Position numbers and translations under genes: made by a program. The notes below the pieces were generated by a model. The model was not told the DNA's origin. It was given only the letters and a program-made list of their open reading frames with translations, and searched no databases. Shown piece after piece: positions 1-8,733 of a stretch of 64,000 nt of DNA. Numbering within the stretch: the first letter of the stretch is position 1; each line of letters begins with the position of its first letter. This DNA is from Ruminococcus sp. (GTDB lineage Bacteria; Bacillota; Clostridia; Oscillospirales; Ruminococcaceae): contig JAJPYB010000009.1 of the NCBI GenBank assembly GCA_021205185.1, positions 62,001 to 126,000 on the forward strand, given 5' to 3'.

Positions 1-361
1 GGTTGCAGCTATGAATCCGGCTTACCTTGACAGAGCTTCAGTTCCTGACAGCGCTCTTGAAGAGGAAAAGAAGATTATGCTCGCTCAGATGTCTGAGGAT
101 CCAAAAATGGCCAGCAAGCCTGAGCAGGTTAAGGTAAAGATTGTTGAAGGAAAAATTGGTAAGTTCTATTCTGAAAACTGCTTGTTGGAGCAGGCATTCG
201 TTAAGGACGACAAGGTTTCAGTTGGCAAGTATGTTGAAGCTGCTGCTTCAAAGTTCGGCGGAGCTATCAAGGTTGTAGACTTCGTTCGTTTTGAGCGTGG
301 CGAAGGCGTTGAAAAGAAGGCTGACAATTTCGCAGACGAAGTTGCAAGCATGATTAAGTAA
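1..361 (+). CDS. tsf: Elongation factor Ts, C-terminal part (cut by window edge)
   Basis: This is the last ~119 codons of EF-Ts, the guanine nucleotide exchange factor that recycles EF-Tu during translation in the cytoplasm. The reading frame is open from the first bases of the window, so the ORF-track start at the internal Met is not the true start. The visible part includes the C-terminal dimerisation-type region with the 'GKIGKFYSENCLLEQ' stretch typical of EF-Ts, ending in the usual 'FADEVASMIK'-like tail. A stem-loop terminator follows directly, so tsf is the last gene of its transcript (usually rpsB-tsf). Identification is firm; only the N-terminal part is missing. Confidence 0.93.
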   Translation, partial: VAAMNPAYLDRASVPDSALEEEKKIMLAQMSEDPKMASKPEQVKVKIVEGKIGKFYSENCLLEQAFVKDDKVSVGKYVEAAASKFGGAIKVVDFVRFERGEGVEKKADNFADEVASMIK

Positions 362-381
362 TTTATCAGAGCAATACTTTT

Positions 382-412
382 AAAAGGACGGTGCTTTCCG
401 TCCTTTTATTTT
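382..412 (+). terminator. Rho-independent terminator after tsf
   Basis: A 10-bp stem (AAAAGGACGG / CCGTCCTTTT) with a 6-nt loop is followed by a T-rich run, 20 nt after the tsf stop. It separates tsf from the SCIFF maturase gene. Confidence 0.85.
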
Positions 413-441
413 AGCTGTTCAAAATCAAAGGAGTTATTTTT

Positions 442-1812
442 ATGATTCATAAATTCAAGCTTGGCGGTTTTAATATTATTCTTGACGTAAATTCTGGCGG
501 CGTTCACAGCGTGGACGAGCTTACATATGATTTGCTTGATTTTGCCGCACCTCCGTTTGATGAGGAAAACTTAAAGGCTTGCATTAACGCTCTTAGCGAC
601 AGGTATGGCAAGGATGATATAAAGGAAGCCTTTGACGAGGTCAAAAAGCTTTATGATGAAAAGATTTTGTTTTCAGAGGATGATTATGAAAAGTACGCTA
701 AGTACTCGGTTGCTTCTCCTATAAAGGCGATGTGCTTGCATATAGCGCACGACTGTAATCTGAGATGTAAATATTGCTTTGCTTCAACCGGCGACTTCGG
801 CGAGGGAAGAAAGCTTATGAGCTTTGAAACCGGAAAAGCAGCGATTGATTTTCTTCTCAACAATTCTGGTGACAGAGTTAATCTGGAGCTTGACTTTTTC
901 GGCGGTGAGCCGCTTATGAACTTTGATGTAGTAAAGCAAATTGTCAGGTATGCAAGAAGCAAGGAAAAAGAATATAACAAGAATTTCAGATTTACAATTA
1001 CCACTAACGGAATGCTTTTGACGGACGACAAAATTGACTTTATAAACGAGGAAATGTCAAACGTTGTACTTTCTATCGACGGCAGAAAAGAGGTAAATGA
1101 CAGACTCAGGGTCAGAGTTGACGGACGGGGAAGCTACGACAAGATTCTTGACGGCTATAAAAGGCTGGTTGCAAAAAGAGGGGACAAGGACTATTACGTT
1201 CGTGGAACCTATACAAAATACAACCTCGACTTTTCAAACGACGTAATGCATCTTTACGATTTAGGCTTTGATCAGGTTTCTGTTGAGCCTGTTATGGCGG
1301 ATAAAGAGCTTCCGTTTGCAATAACTGATGACGATATAGAAGCTATCAGCCGTGAATATGAGGTGCTTACTGAAAAGCTTGAAAACATTCGTGAAAATGG
1401 CGGATTTTGTAATTTCTTCCACTTTATGCTTGACCTTGATCAAGGCCCTTGTGCTATAAAGCGATTAAGAGGCTGTGGAAGCGGAAACGAGTATGTTGCT
1501 ATAACTCCTGACGGAGATATTTATCCCTGCCACCAGTTCGTTGGTATTCCTGAGTTTAAAATGGGAAATCTTGAGGACGGAACTTTTGATATGGAAATGA
1601 AAAAGAGATTTGCCGCTACTCACGTTTACGCAAAAGAGGATTGTAAAAAATGCTGGGCGAAGTTTTATTGCTCAGGCGGTTGTAACGCTAACAATTTCTT
1701 GTACGAGGGCGATATTTTAAAGGCTCATAAGCTTTCCTGCAAGCTTCAGAAGAAGCGATTGGAGTGCGCTATAATGCTTCAAATAAAAAGACATTTGGAA
1801 AAAGAGGCGTAA
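442..1812 (+). CDS. scfB: Thioether cross-link-forming SCIFF peptide maturase (radical SAM/SPASM)
   Basis: A 456-aa radical SAM enzyme of the family that installs Cys-to-Thr thioether bonds in the SCIFF ('six cysteines in forty-five') ribosomal peptide, as in Clostridium thermocellum CteB. The N-terminal ~90 residues look like a RiPP-recognition region ('KLGGFNIILDVNSGGVH'). The radical SAM CxxxCxxC motif (CNLRCKYC) is at residues 105-112. The C-terminal half carries the cysteine-rich SPASM auxiliary cluster region (GCGSGNEY...YPCHQF, then CKKCWAKFYCSGGC). A good GGAG ribosome-binding site precedes the ATG. Usually the SCIFF precursor gene lies immediately upstream; here that space is only the 80-nt tsf terminator region, and no Cys-rich small ORF is adjacent. 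The family call is confident; the substrate is inferred from family. Confidence 0.9.
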   Translation: MIHKFKLGGFNIILDVNSGGVHSVDELTYDLLDFAAPPFDEENLKACINALSDRYGKDDIKEAFDEVKKLYDEKILFSEDDYEKYAKYSVASPIKAMCLHIAHDCNLRCKYCFASTGDFGEGRKLMSFETGKAAIDFLLNNSGDRVNLELDFFGGEPLMNFDVVKQIVRYARSKEKEYNKNFRFTITTNGMLLTDDKIDFINEEMSNVVLSIDGRKEVNDRLRVRVDGRGSYDKILDGYKRLVAKRGDKDYYVRGTYTKYNLDFSNDVMHLYDLGFDQVSVEPVMADKELPFAITDDDIEAISREYEVLTEKLENIRENGGFCNFFHFMLDLDQGPCAIKRLRGCGSGNEYVAITPDGDIYPCHQFVGIPEFKMGNLEDGTFDMEMKKRFAATHVYAKEDCKKCWAKFYCSGGCNANNFLYEGDILKAHKLSCKLQKKRLECAIMLQIKRHLEKEA

Positions 1813-1822
1813 AACAAAGCTC

Positions 1823-1851
1823 TTGCAAAAACATACAAAGTATAGTATAAT
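1823..1851 (+). promoter_or_regulatory. SigA-type promoter for glyA
   Basis: TTGCAA, 17-bp spacer, perfect TATAAT, about 80 nt upstream of the glyA start. Nothing else is evident in the 122-nt gap apart from the glyA ribosome-binding site. Confidence 0.75.
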
Positions 1852-1934
1852 GTACTCATAGCTTAGCTTTAAAAGAGCAGGCAATCAGTTTTGATTTAAA
1901 AAACAACAATTTAAGCAACGGAGGGACATCTTTT

Positions 1935-3179
1935 ATGGAAATGATGGATACAATCGGCTATGTTACGCAGTTTGATAGCGAGGTAGGAGAGGCTATGAAT
2001 GCTGAGCTCAAGCGTCAACGCAGAAATCTTGAGCTTATCGCTAGCGAAAACATAGTTTCAGGCGCAGTAATGGCAGCAATGGGAAGCGTTTTGACTAACA
2101 AATACGCAGAGGGCTATCCTTCAAAGCGTTATTACGGCGGTTGTGAATGCGTCGACGTAGTTGAAAATATCGCTATTGACAGAGCTTGTAAGCTTTTTGG
2201 CGCAAAGTACGCAAACGTGCAGCCGCACTCAGGAGCGCAGGCAAATACAGCAGTATATTTTGCACTTGTAAATCCTGGTGACACTATTATGGGAATGAGC
2301 TTGGCTCATGGCGGACATTTAACTCACGGAAGCCCTGTAAATATTTCGGGTAAGTATTTTAATTTCGTTTCTTATGAGCTGGGCGACAACGAGAGAATCG
2401 ATTACGATGAAATTGAGCGCAAGGCTTTGGAATGCAAGCCAAAGCTTATAGTAGCAGGAGCTTCTGCATATCCTAGAATTATCGACTTTGAAAGAATTTC
2501 CAAGATTGCAAAGAAGGTCGGAGCGTATTTTATGGTTGATATGGCTCACATTGCTGGTCTTGTTGCTGCCGGTGAGCATCCGACTCCTGTTGGAATTGCT
2601 GACATAGTTACAACAACAACTCACAAGACTTTGAGAGGTCCAAGAGGCGGTCTTATTTTAACAAACGATGATGAGCTTATTAAGAAGATTAACAAGGCTA
2701 TTTTCCCTGGAACTCAAGGCGGCCCTCTTGAACACGTTATTGCTGCTAAAGCTGTTTGCTTTGGCGAAGCACTAAAGCCTGAATTTAAGGAATATCAGCA
2801 TCAGGTTGTCTTAAACGCAAAGGCACTTGCTGATGCGCTTGTAGAAAAAGGCTTCAGACTTGTTTCAGGCGGTACTGACAATCACCTGATGCTTGTTGAC
2901 CTACAGCCGTTTAATGTTACTGGTAAAGAGCTGGAGCATAGACTTGACGAGGTTTATATTACAGTAAACAAAAATGCAATTCCTAACGATCCTCAGAAGC
3001 CATTCGTTACAAGCGGTATCAGAATTGGAACTCCTGCTGTAACCACAAGAGGTCTTAAAGAGGACGATATGAGGATAATTGCTGAGTGTATTTACCTTAC
3101 AGCAACAGATTTTGAAAACAAAGCAGACGAGATAAGAGCAACGGTAACCGCTCTTTGTGAAAAGTATCCTTTGTACTAA
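1935..3179 (+). CDS. glyA: Serine hydroxymethyltransferase
   Basis: A 414-aa PLP enzyme that interconverts serine and glycine while charging tetrahydrofolate with a one-carbon unit; it feeds purine and dTMP synthesis. The signature around the Schiff-base lysine, '[15 protein letters not shown]', is at about residue 230, and the N-terminal '[10 protein letters not shown]' and '[13 protein letters not shown]' motifs are intact. Length is normal for bacterial GlyA. The first ATG is chosen because GGAGGGA lies ~8 nt upstream. It has its own promoter, and rarA follows after 28 nt, probably on the same transcript. No frameshift or missing motif. Confidence 0.97.
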   Translation: MEMMDTIGYVTQFDSEVGEAMNAELKRQRRNLELIASENIVSGAVMAAMGSVLTNKYAEGYPSKRYYGGCECVDVVENIAIDRACKLFGAKYANVQPHSGAQANTAVYFALVNPGDTIMGMSLAHGGHLTHGSPVNISGKYFNFVSYELGDNERIDYDEIERKALECKPKLIVAGASAYPRIIDFERISKIAKKVGAYFMVDMAHIAGLVAAGEHPTPVGIADIVTTTTHKTLRGPRGGLILTNDDELIKKINKAIFPGTQGGPLEHVIAAKAVCFGEALKPEFKEYQHQVVLNAKALADALVEKGFRLVSGGTDNHLMLVDLQPFNVTGKELEHRLDEVYITVNKNAIPNDPQKPFVTSGIRIGTPAVTTRGLKEDDMRIIAECIYLTATDFENKADEIRATVTALCEKYPLY

Positions 3180-3207
3180 ACTTAAATATTAAGGAGCCTG
3201 AACGAAA

Positions 3208-4473
3208 ATGAACAAGCCTTTGGCGGACAGAATCAGACCAAATAAGCTTGACGACATTGTCGGACAGGCTCATTTGCTTGGTAAAGATAAACCGCTCAGA
3301 AGAATAATTGAAAGCGGTAAAATTCCAAATATGATTTTTTATGGTCCTTCGGGAACAGGAAAAACAACCGTTGCGAGAATAATTTCTGAAAATACAAATT
3401 TGAAAATGTATAAGCTGAACGGAACGAGCGCATCTGTTTCGGACATAAAGGACATCATCGCTTCAACCGATACCTTCGAGGGATATAATGGAATACTTTT
3501 GTATCTCGATGAAATTCAGTATCTGAATAAAAAGCAGCAGCAATCTCTTTTAGAGTATATAGAAAACGGAAAAATTACGCTTATTGCTTCAACGACCGAA
3601 AATCCATATTTCTATGTTTTCGGAGCTATTATAAGCCGCTCGACAGTGTTTGAATTTAAGCCAATCTCATGGAAGGACACGGCAGTAGCCGTAAAGAGAG
3701 CATTTCAGATTTTATCAGATGAAAATAAGGTGCGGCTTTCGCTTGACAAGGGAGTAGTTGAACATATAGCTAAAGGCTGCGGCGGCGACGTCAGAAAGTC
3801 AATCAACACGGTTGAGCTTTGCTTTTTGTCGGCTGATAAGACAGACGACAGAATGTTCGTATCTTTAGAGAACGCTAAGCTTTTAACTCAGAAGAGCAAT
3901 CTGAGATATGATAAAGCGGGGGACGAGCATTATGATATTCTCTCGGCTTTTCAAAAGTCTATCAGAGGAAGCGATGAGAATGCAGCGCTACATTATGCCG
4001 CAAGGCTTATAGAAGCAGGTGATTTGCCTTCTCTTTGCCGACGACTTTTAGTAATTGCATCGGAGGATATAGGACTTGCGTATCCTCTCGGAATAGTTGT
4101 TGCAAAATCAGCGGTTGACGCAGCTTTACAGCTAGGCTTGCCGGAAGCGAGAATACCTCTTGCCGAAGCTATTATTTTGCTTTGCACAGCACCGAAGTCT
4201 AACAGCGCAAAGGTAGCGATTGACGCAGCTTTAGCTGATGTAAGGGCAGGCTTGTCAGGCAGCATTCCCAGACAGCTTCAAAATGTTCACTTAGACGGTG
4301 ATGACGTAGCTGTAAAGGGTCAGCACTATCTTTATCCGCACGACTATAAAAATCACTGGGTCGAGCAGCAATATCTTCCAGATACATTAAAGGACAGAGT
4401 ATATTATGAATTTGGCGATAACAAGCAGGAGAAAACAGCGCTTGAATATCGAAAGAAGATAAGAGAAAAGTAA
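3208..4473 (+). CDS. rarA: Replication-associated recombination protein A (AAA+ ATPase, RarA/MgsA)
   Basis: A 421-aa AAA+ ATPase related to clamp-loader subunits and RuvB, acting at stalled replication forks. The Walker A motif GPSGTGKT is at about residue 47 and the Walker B region is 'LYLDEIQYLNKKQQ', where most homologues read DEIHRFNK. Sensor motif 'ASTTENP' and the C-terminal MgsA helical domain with 'PHDYKNHWVEQQYLP' are present. The ribosome-binding site AAGGAG precedes the ATG. It ends in a stem-loop shared with the convergent magnesium operon. The family assignment is firm; the physiological role is taken from the family. Confidence 0.93.
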   Translation: MNKPLADRIRPNKLDDIVGQAHLLGKDKPLRRIIESGKIPNMIFYGPSGTGKTTVARIISENTNLKMYKLNGTSASVSDIKDIIASTDTFEGYNGILLYLDEIQYLNKKQQQSLLEYIENGKITLIASTTENPYFYVFGAIISRSTVFEFKPISWKDTAVAVKRAFQILSDENKVRLSLDKGVVEHIAKGCGGDVRKSINTVELCFLSADKTDDRMFVSLENAKLLTQKSNLRYDKAGDEHYDILSAFQKSIRGSDENAALHYAARLIEAGDLPSLCRRLLVIASEDIGLAYPLGIVVAKSAVDAALQLGLPEARIPLAEAIILLCTAPKSNSAKVAIDAALADVRAGLSGSIPRQLQNVHLDGDDVAVKGQHYLYPHDYKNHWVEQQYLPDTLKDRVYYEFGDNKQEKTALEYRKKIREK

Positions 4474-4485
4474 ATCTTGATAGCA

Positions 4486-4520
4486 AGAAAGGGCAGCTTA
4501 ACCAGTTGCCCTTTCTTTAT
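4486..4520. terminator. Bidirectional terminator between rarA and the magnesium operon
   Basis: A 10-bp perfect stem, AGAAAGGGCA / TGCCCTTTCT, with an 11-nt loop and T-rich flanks on both strands lies between the convergent stop codons of rarA (+) and the 47-aa membrane protein gene (-). Confidence 0.85.
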
Positions 4521-4536
4521 CTTTAGCAAATTTTAA

Positions 4537-4680
4537 TTACTTTCTCTTTGGCTTCATTCCCCAGAAAACAGCATTCATAAGAATGACAATCACTGCAACA
4601 ACAATCATGGATACCCAAAAGCCAATGTTCAATCCAAAAATCTGAGCATTGCCGAGAAGCTTCGTTATAATATTTGTCAT
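4537..4680 (-). CDS. 47-aa single-pass membrane protein downstream of mgtA1 (unnamed)
   Basis: This ORF is below the ORF-track cutoff; the track's 66-aa ORF here is another frame. It reads MTNIITKLLGNAQIFGLNIG..., followed by a hydrophobic helix (about residues 18-40, 'FWVSMIVVAVIVILMNAVF') and a basic tail ending GMKPKRK. The start has a near-perfect ribosome-binding site, AAGGAGGTAATTATT-ATG, and the ORF begins 14 nt after the mgtA1 stop and ends just before the operon terminator. I recognise no family. Its position suggests a small subunit or regulator of MgtA1, by analogy with the unrelated small proteins MgtS and MgtR of enterobacteria; that is inference. Confidence 0.72.
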   Translation of the reverse strand: MTNIITKLLGNAQIFGLNIGFWVSMIVVAVIVILMNAVFWGMKPKRK

Positions 4681-4694
4681 AATAATTACCTCCT

Positions 4695-7460
4695 TTATAA
4701 CAACTCACCATAATGGCGAACATAAGCTTTCTTCAAGCTGGTGGCCAGCAGCATATATAAAAGTATGCAAGGAATCAAATAGAGAAAATAGCTTGCAGGT
4801 AGTGCAACAAATCCCAGTAAAGTGCCAAATGTGGTAAATGGAATGATAGTAAGTACTGTAATTCCAGTCAACGTCATCAATGTCAAAGGTGCAGAAGCAT
4901 GACTTTGAATAAACGGTAGTTTTGGCGTACGTATCATATGGATAACAAGCGTTTGACTCCACATCGATTCAACGAACCAGCCTGCTTGGAACATTGCCAT
5001 ATATTTAAATTGCATTTCTGCAAGCTCAACACCGCTAAAATGTGTAGCCAAATCATTATATAACACGCCGCCTGATACATACATCGGGCAAAATACAAAA
5101 TACATAAATATGTAGGTTGTAAAATCAAAAATGGAACTTGTAGGTCCGATCCAAATCATAAAGCTGCCAACGCTTGAAGCATCCCACTTTCTAGGCATCG
5201 CAATAAATTCTTTGTCTACATTGTCCCACGGAATAGCTGTACAGCTCAAATCGTATATCAAATTCAAGAAAATCAAATGTACGCTCATCATTGGTAAGAA
5301 TGGTAGTAGAGCAGATGCAGCAAGAACAGAAAACATATTTCCAAAGTTTGATGACGCTGTCATTTTGATATATTTAATCATATTCGCATAAGTCTTTCGT
5401 CCTTCAATAATTCCTTGTTCTAAAACCATAAGGTCTTTTTCCAGCAGAATTATATCCGCAGATTCCTTTGCTACGTCAACTGCTGTATCAACTGAAATTC
5501 CAATATCAGCCGCTTTCATTGCAGCGGCGTCGTTTATTCCGTCGCCCATAAATCCGACAGTATGACCGCTTTCTCTAAGAACCGATACAATTCTAGCCTT
5601 TTGGTCGGGCGTCAGTTTTGCAAATACGTCTGTTTTTTCAGCAGCTTTTGCAAGCTCTTTGTCTGTCATATGCTCTAAATCAGAGCCTAAGAGCATATTG
5701 CGAACCTTGAGCCCTACCTGAGCGCAAATAGTACGAGTTACCTTATCGTTGTCACCGGTAAGAATTTTTGTGCGAACGCCATGATCAGCTAAAGCTTGAA
5801 TAGCGTCAGCGGTAGATTCCTTTGGCGGATCTAGAAATGCAAGATAGCCGATCAGCACCATATCTATTTCGTCTTTGATGCTAAAAATTCCAACAGACGA
5901 CGGATTTGTTTTATGTGCAATGCACAAAACTCGGAAGCCCTTTTCATTTAGGTCGTCCGCTGTTTGTAAAATTCTTCCACGAACCTCAGCTGTAAGCGGC
6001 TTAACTTCGCCGTTAACATCTGCATACGAGCAAACTGAAAGCATTTCCTCTACGGCGCCCTTTGTAATCATTTGTGTTTTACCAGTTTTATCCTGTACAA
6101 CAGTGGTAAGGCGGCGGCGCTCAAAGTCAAATGGAATTTCATCAACCTTTACATAATGCTCTGACAAATCCGTTAGCTGAGGATTTTCTTGCTCTTCCTC
6201 TTCTGTTTTTTGAATGATTGCTAAGTCCATCAGGTTTTTATATCCTGTTTGAAAATAGCTGTTTAAATATGCGTGTCTTAAAACTCTGCTGTCCTCTTTG
6301 CCGTCTACGTTCAAATGATATTCCAAAACGACCTTGTCTTGTGTAAGCGTACCTGTTTTGTCTGTGCAGAGTATATCAATCGCGCCAAAATTCTGAATTG
6401 AATTTAAATTCTTTACAATCGTCTGCTTTTTGCTCATTGATACTGCGCCTTTTGCAAGACAGGTTGTAACAATCATCGGCAGCATTTCAGGCGTCAATCC
6501 TACAGCAATTGATATTGCAAACAAAAATGCAGACAGCCAGTCGCCCTTGGTTATACCGTTTATTACAAATACAAGCGGTACCATAATCATCATAAACCTT
6601 ATGAGCACCCAAGAAACGGCGTTGACGCCCTTTGTAAAGCTTGTTTCAACAGCATCACCTGCTACAGCTGATGCCATAGAACCAAATAACGTATTATCGC
6701 CGACGCAGACTGCGACTGCGGTAGCGCTTCCTGATATAACATTACTGCCCATAAAAGCAATATTTGAATACTCGGTTACGTTGTCTGTCTTTTCAGTAGC
6801 ATTCGGCGTTTTTTCAATCGGTTCACTTTCACCAGTAAGGCTTGCTTGACTGACAAATAAATCCTTTGCTTCTAAAATACGAACATCAGCGGGAATCATA
6901 TCCCCAGCTGACAGATGTATAATATCTCCGACAACTACTTCATCTAGTGGTATTTCAGACATTGAAGCTTCTCTTCTGGTTACGGTACAGGTAGTTGTTA
7001 TCATTTCAAGAAGCCTTTCTGCAGCATTACCGCTTCTTGATTCCTGAACAAATCTGAGCGTTCCTGAAATCACAACCATTGTGAGGATAATAACAACTGT
7101 TAAGCAATCAAAATCTTCAGGCACACAACCGAAAAGGGAAAAGTACGGAAAAATCATATCTGTTATTGTTGAAACAACAGCCAAGCAAAATAGGATTGCT
7201 GTAAACGGATTGATAAAGGCACCAGCTAAACGCTGTGGTAGTGACTTTTTCTTTTCTCTCGTTACTTTGTTTGAACCGTTTATAGATCTGCTTTCTTCAA
7301 CTTGATCTTCGTCTAATCCTGTAAGCTTTGTATTTAGCTTCGACAAAACCGCTGACGTGGGATTGGTTGCCGCAAAATTCAGACGATTGTTTTGCTCATC
7401 ACGTATAATAGCCTTTTGCGTCATTTTGTGTAAATTCTGTCTTGATAGTTTCTTGTTCAT
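4695..7460 (-). CDS. mgtA: Magnesium-translocating P-type ATPase (type IIIB), copy 1
   Basis: A ~921-aa inner-membrane ATPase that imports Mg2+ using ATP. It has the phosphorylation motif DKTGTLT, the A-domain 'SLTGES' loop, the hinge '[20 protein letters not shown]', and about ten membrane segments split 2+2+6. The N-terminal tail is basic and hydrophilic. The track starts five codons early (MEVSP...); I prefer the ATG of MNKKLSRQ because the first codons are themselves the ribosome-binding site (GGAGGT, 8 nt before the ATG). It is the fourth ORF of the mgtC-DUF3784-leader-mgtA1-small protein operon and is preceded by a structured leader with a 29-codon ORF. A second, divergent copy lies at 9.2-11.9 kb. 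Confidence 0.95.
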   Translation of the reverse strand: MNKKLSRQNLHKMTQKAIIRDEQNNRLNFAATNPTSAVLSKLNTKLTGLDEDQVEESRSINGSNKVTREKKKSLPQRLAGAFINPFTAILFCLAVVSTITDMIFPYFSLFGCVPEDFDCLTVVIILTMVVISGTLRFVQESRSGNAAERLLEMITTTCTVTRREASMSEIPLDEVVVGDIIHLSAGDMIPADVRILEAKDLFVSQASLTGESEPIEKTPNATEKTDNVTEYSNIAFMGSNVISGSATAVAVCVGDNTLFGSMASAVAGDAVETSFTKGVNAVSWVLIRFMMIMVPLVFVINGITKGDWLSAFLFAISIAVGLTPEMLPMIVTTCLAKGAVSMSKKQTIVKNLNSIQNFGAIDILCTDKTGTLTQDKVVLEYHLNVDGKEDSRVLRHAYLNSYFQTGYKNLMDLAIIQKTEEEEQENPQLTDLSEHYVKVDEIPFDFERRRLTTVVQDKTGKTQMITKGAVEEMLSVCSYADVNGEVKPLTAEVRGRILQTADDLNEKGFRVLCIAHKTNPSSVGIFSIKDEIDMVLIGYLAFLDPPKESTADAIQALADHGVRTKILTGDNDKVTRTICAQVGLKVRNMLLGSDLEHMTDKELAKAAEKTDVFAKLTPDQKARIVSVLRESGHTVGFMGDGINDAAAMKAADIGISVDTAVDVAKESADIILLEKDLMVLEQGIIEGRKTYANMIKYIKMTASSNFGNMFSVLAASALLPFLPMMSVHLIFLNLIYDLSCTAIPWDNVDKEFIAMPRKWDASSVGSFMIWIGPTSSIFDFTTYIFMYFVFCPMYVSGGVLYNDLATHFSGVELAEMQFKYMAMFQAGWFVESMWSQTLVIHMIRTPKLPFIQSHASAPLTLMTLTGITVLTIIPFTTFGTLLGFVALPASYFLYLIPCILLYMLLATSLKKAYVRHYGELL

Positions 7461-7575
7461 TGGACTTACCTCCATTTCTAATTATTTAGTAAAGGATAAG
7501 CTTATCACATAGTTGGACATAATACTCCAAAGGCTGTGTATGCTTATCTCTTCGTGGACTGCCATCAGAGTCCAT
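7449..7575 (-). promoter_or_regulatory. Structured mRNA leader of mgtA1
   Basis: On the minus strand, TGGACT/AGTCCA forms a 6-bp hairpin over the leader-ORF start (7555-7574). GATAAGC/GCTTATC, CACA/TGTG and TTGGA/TCCAA nest into one imperfect hairpin (7495-7548). The mgtA1 start region AAGTCCAATG is a third copy of the 'GTCCA' arm and can pair with CATGGACT at the leader-ORF start (8 bp, one bulge), so the pairings compete. It does not look like a known M-box (ykoK) riboswitch. Structures were found by eye. Confidence 0.5.
7486..7575 (-). CDS. 29-codon leader ORF upstream of mgtA1 (MgtL-like candidate)
   Basis: A short ORF reads MDSDGSPRRDKHTQPLEYYV..., ending 25 nt before the mgtA1 start. 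It has a strong ribosome-binding site, GGAGGTGAAGGGC-ATG. Its first residues (acidic, Asp, then Pro and Arg-Arg) resemble the composition of enterobacterial MgtL (acidic and proline-rich, then basic), the leader whose translation controls mgtA; there is no meaningful alignment, so this is analogy. The RNA of the ORF can form hairpins, and its start region can pair with the mgtA1 start region. It could instead be a chance ORF inside a structured leader. No homologue search was possible. Confidence 0.55.
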   Translation of the reverse strand: MDSDGSPRRDKHTQPLEYYVQLCDKLILY

Positions 7576-7624
7576 GCCCTTCACCTCCATGCGTGTAAAA
7601 TATCTATGAAAACTGCAATGCAGA

Positions 7625-7936
7625 TTATTGGTTGCTATAACGGTTGCTTTTAGAAATGTAAAACACGTCTATTCCTGCTACTATAATCCATAAAATTATA
7701 GCAACTGTAAACATATGGTCGGAAAACCTAGTGCAAAAGCCTTTTACAACAAAGATAATTCCATTGAGAGTTATCATCGCACCAATATTTTTGCAAAGCG
7801 GTGCTATTTTTATCTTTTTCTTTTCCTCATCAGGCATTATTTTCCACAAGGATAGGTGCTTGTATATTTTCCCAAAGGCAAATATTATACCGCCAATAAC
7901 AAAAAGCATTCCTAAAAATATGCATACATAATCCAT
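7625..7936 (-). CDS. DUF3784-like small membrane protein
   Basis: A 103-aa protein with three hydrophobic segments (about residues 3-22, 50-67 and 74-93), resembling the DUF3784 family of small Firmicutes membrane proteins. The middle of the protein is charged ('MPDEEKKKIKIAP'). It begins 19 nt after the mgtC stop with the ribosome-binding site AGGGAG, and lies directly upstream of the mgtA1 leader, so it is co-transcribed with the magnesium genes. Function is unknown; membership in this operon suggests a link to Mg2+ stress or membrane homeostasis. The family call is tentative because it rests on overall pattern rather than a motif. Confidence 0.65.
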   Translation of the reverse strand: MDYVCIFLGMLFVIGGIIFAFGKIYKHLSLWKIMPDEEKKKIKIAPLCKNIGAMITLNGIIFVVKGFCTRFSDHMFTVAIILWIIVAGIDVFYISKSNRYSNQ

Positions 7937-7955
7937 TTAACTTGCTCCCTTCAAA

Positions 7956-8633
7956 TTACAGAACCTCCCAACCGGCGCTGATTACTTCAGCACGAGTTAG
8001 TATTTGACCGACGATTCCTTCCAGCACTCGGTTTTTAGGCTTCCCAGCAGAATCATATTCAGCAATAATCTCTACTTTATCGCCTACAACATCTCCGCTT
8101 TCTAAATTTGTTAGATAAAGCGTTTTGCACGAATTGCTGTTAATCAGTAGCATTCTAAGGTCGTGCTCTGCTTTTTCGTGACAGGTTACTGAAATACGGT
8201 ATCTTTTTTCAGATTCCTCCTCGATAGTGATTGGATTGATTTTTCTAGCTAACGGTCTAAGCGCCAGATTAGATATTATCAAAATTGTAGCTGCAATTAT
8301 AGCCAGAATGTATATTCCTGAGCTTGCAAGCACACCGATTGCAGCAGTACACCAAAGAGTTGCTGCCGTATTTATTCCGCGAACTGAGGCGCTTTCTTTA
8401 AATATTACGCCGCTGCATAAAAAGCCAACGCCCTGAATAATAGCCGCTGCGACACGAAATGTCTGTTCTGATTCAAAAGCCAAAGGAAACAATGTAAAAA
8501 ATGCGGATCCCATACAAATTAGTACGTTGATTCTAATTCCCGCTGTATGCCCTGTCAGCTGACGTTCAAGTCCTATTGCAAAGCCCAGTACCAACGAAAG
8601 GGCGATTCTTAAAGCAAAATCTGTGTATTCCAT
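7956..8633 (-). CDS. mgtC: MgtC/SapB family membrane protein
   Basis: A 225-aa protein with the MgtC N-terminal transmembrane domain (four to five segments in residues 1-125, including 'GFAIGLERQLTGHTAGIRIN' and 'GVGFLCSGVIFKE', both hallmark stretches) followed by a soluble C-terminal domain of ~85 residues with an ACT-like pattern. MgtC proteins support growth at low Mg2+ and, in Salmonella, inhibit the F-type ATPase; they are not themselves transporters. It is the first gene of the mgtC-DUF3784-mgtA1 operon, with a -10 box 20 nt upstream. GAGGTG lies before the ATG. Confidence 0.92.
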   Translation of the reverse strand: MEYTDFALRIALSLVLGFAIGLERQLTGHTAGIRINVLICMGSAFFTLFPLAFESEQTFRVAAAIIQGVGFLCSGVIFKESASVRGINTAATLWCTAAIGVLASSGIYILAIIAATILIISNLALRPLARKINPITIEEESEKRYRISVTCHEKAEHDLRMLLINSNSCKTLYLTNLESGDVVGDKVEIIAEYDSAGKPKNRVLEGIVGQILTRAEVISAGWEVL

Positions 8634-8653
8634 TTCAGCACCTCTCTGTTTTT

Positions 8654-8682
8654 ATTATACAAAAAACGCAAGAAAATTCACA
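8654..8682 (-). promoter_or_regulatory. Candidate promoter for mgtC operon
   Basis: Minus strand: TGTGAA, 17 bp, perfect TATAAT, ~20 nt before the mgtC ATG. The -35 box is poor, so an activator may be needed. It overlaps the stem-loop after the regulator gene. Confidence 0.5.
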
Positions 8683-8713
8683 GGTTTAAAACCTTGCGAT
8701 TTCCTTGCGTTTT
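8663..8713 (-). terminator. Stem-loop terminator after the winged-helix regulator
   Basis: A 10-bp outer stem AAAACGCAAG / CTTGCGTTTT encloses a second small IR (AGGTTTTAAACCT) and is followed on the minus strand by TTTTTTG. It separates the mgtA2-regulator transcript from mgtC. The loop is long, so partial readthrough is plausible. Confidence 0.55.
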
Positions 8714-8733
8714 AGCAAGAATTTTTGATTGCC

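Noticed and set aside
4523-4723. 66-aa minus-strand ORF of the track (MFAIMVSC...)
   Set aside because: Cys-rich but out of frame with the good ribosome-binding site; the 47-aa membrane protein in another frame explains the region.
6430-6849. 139-aa plus-strand ORF inside mgtA1
   Set aside because: Complementary frame of the conserved ATPase core; no independent signal. The same holds for the 135-aa ORF in ligA and the ~125-aa ORFs in recN.
7461-7624. M-box (ykoK) magnesium riboswitch
   Set aside because: The gap is the right place, but the conserved M-box core segments are not recognisable and it is mostly taken up by a short ORF.
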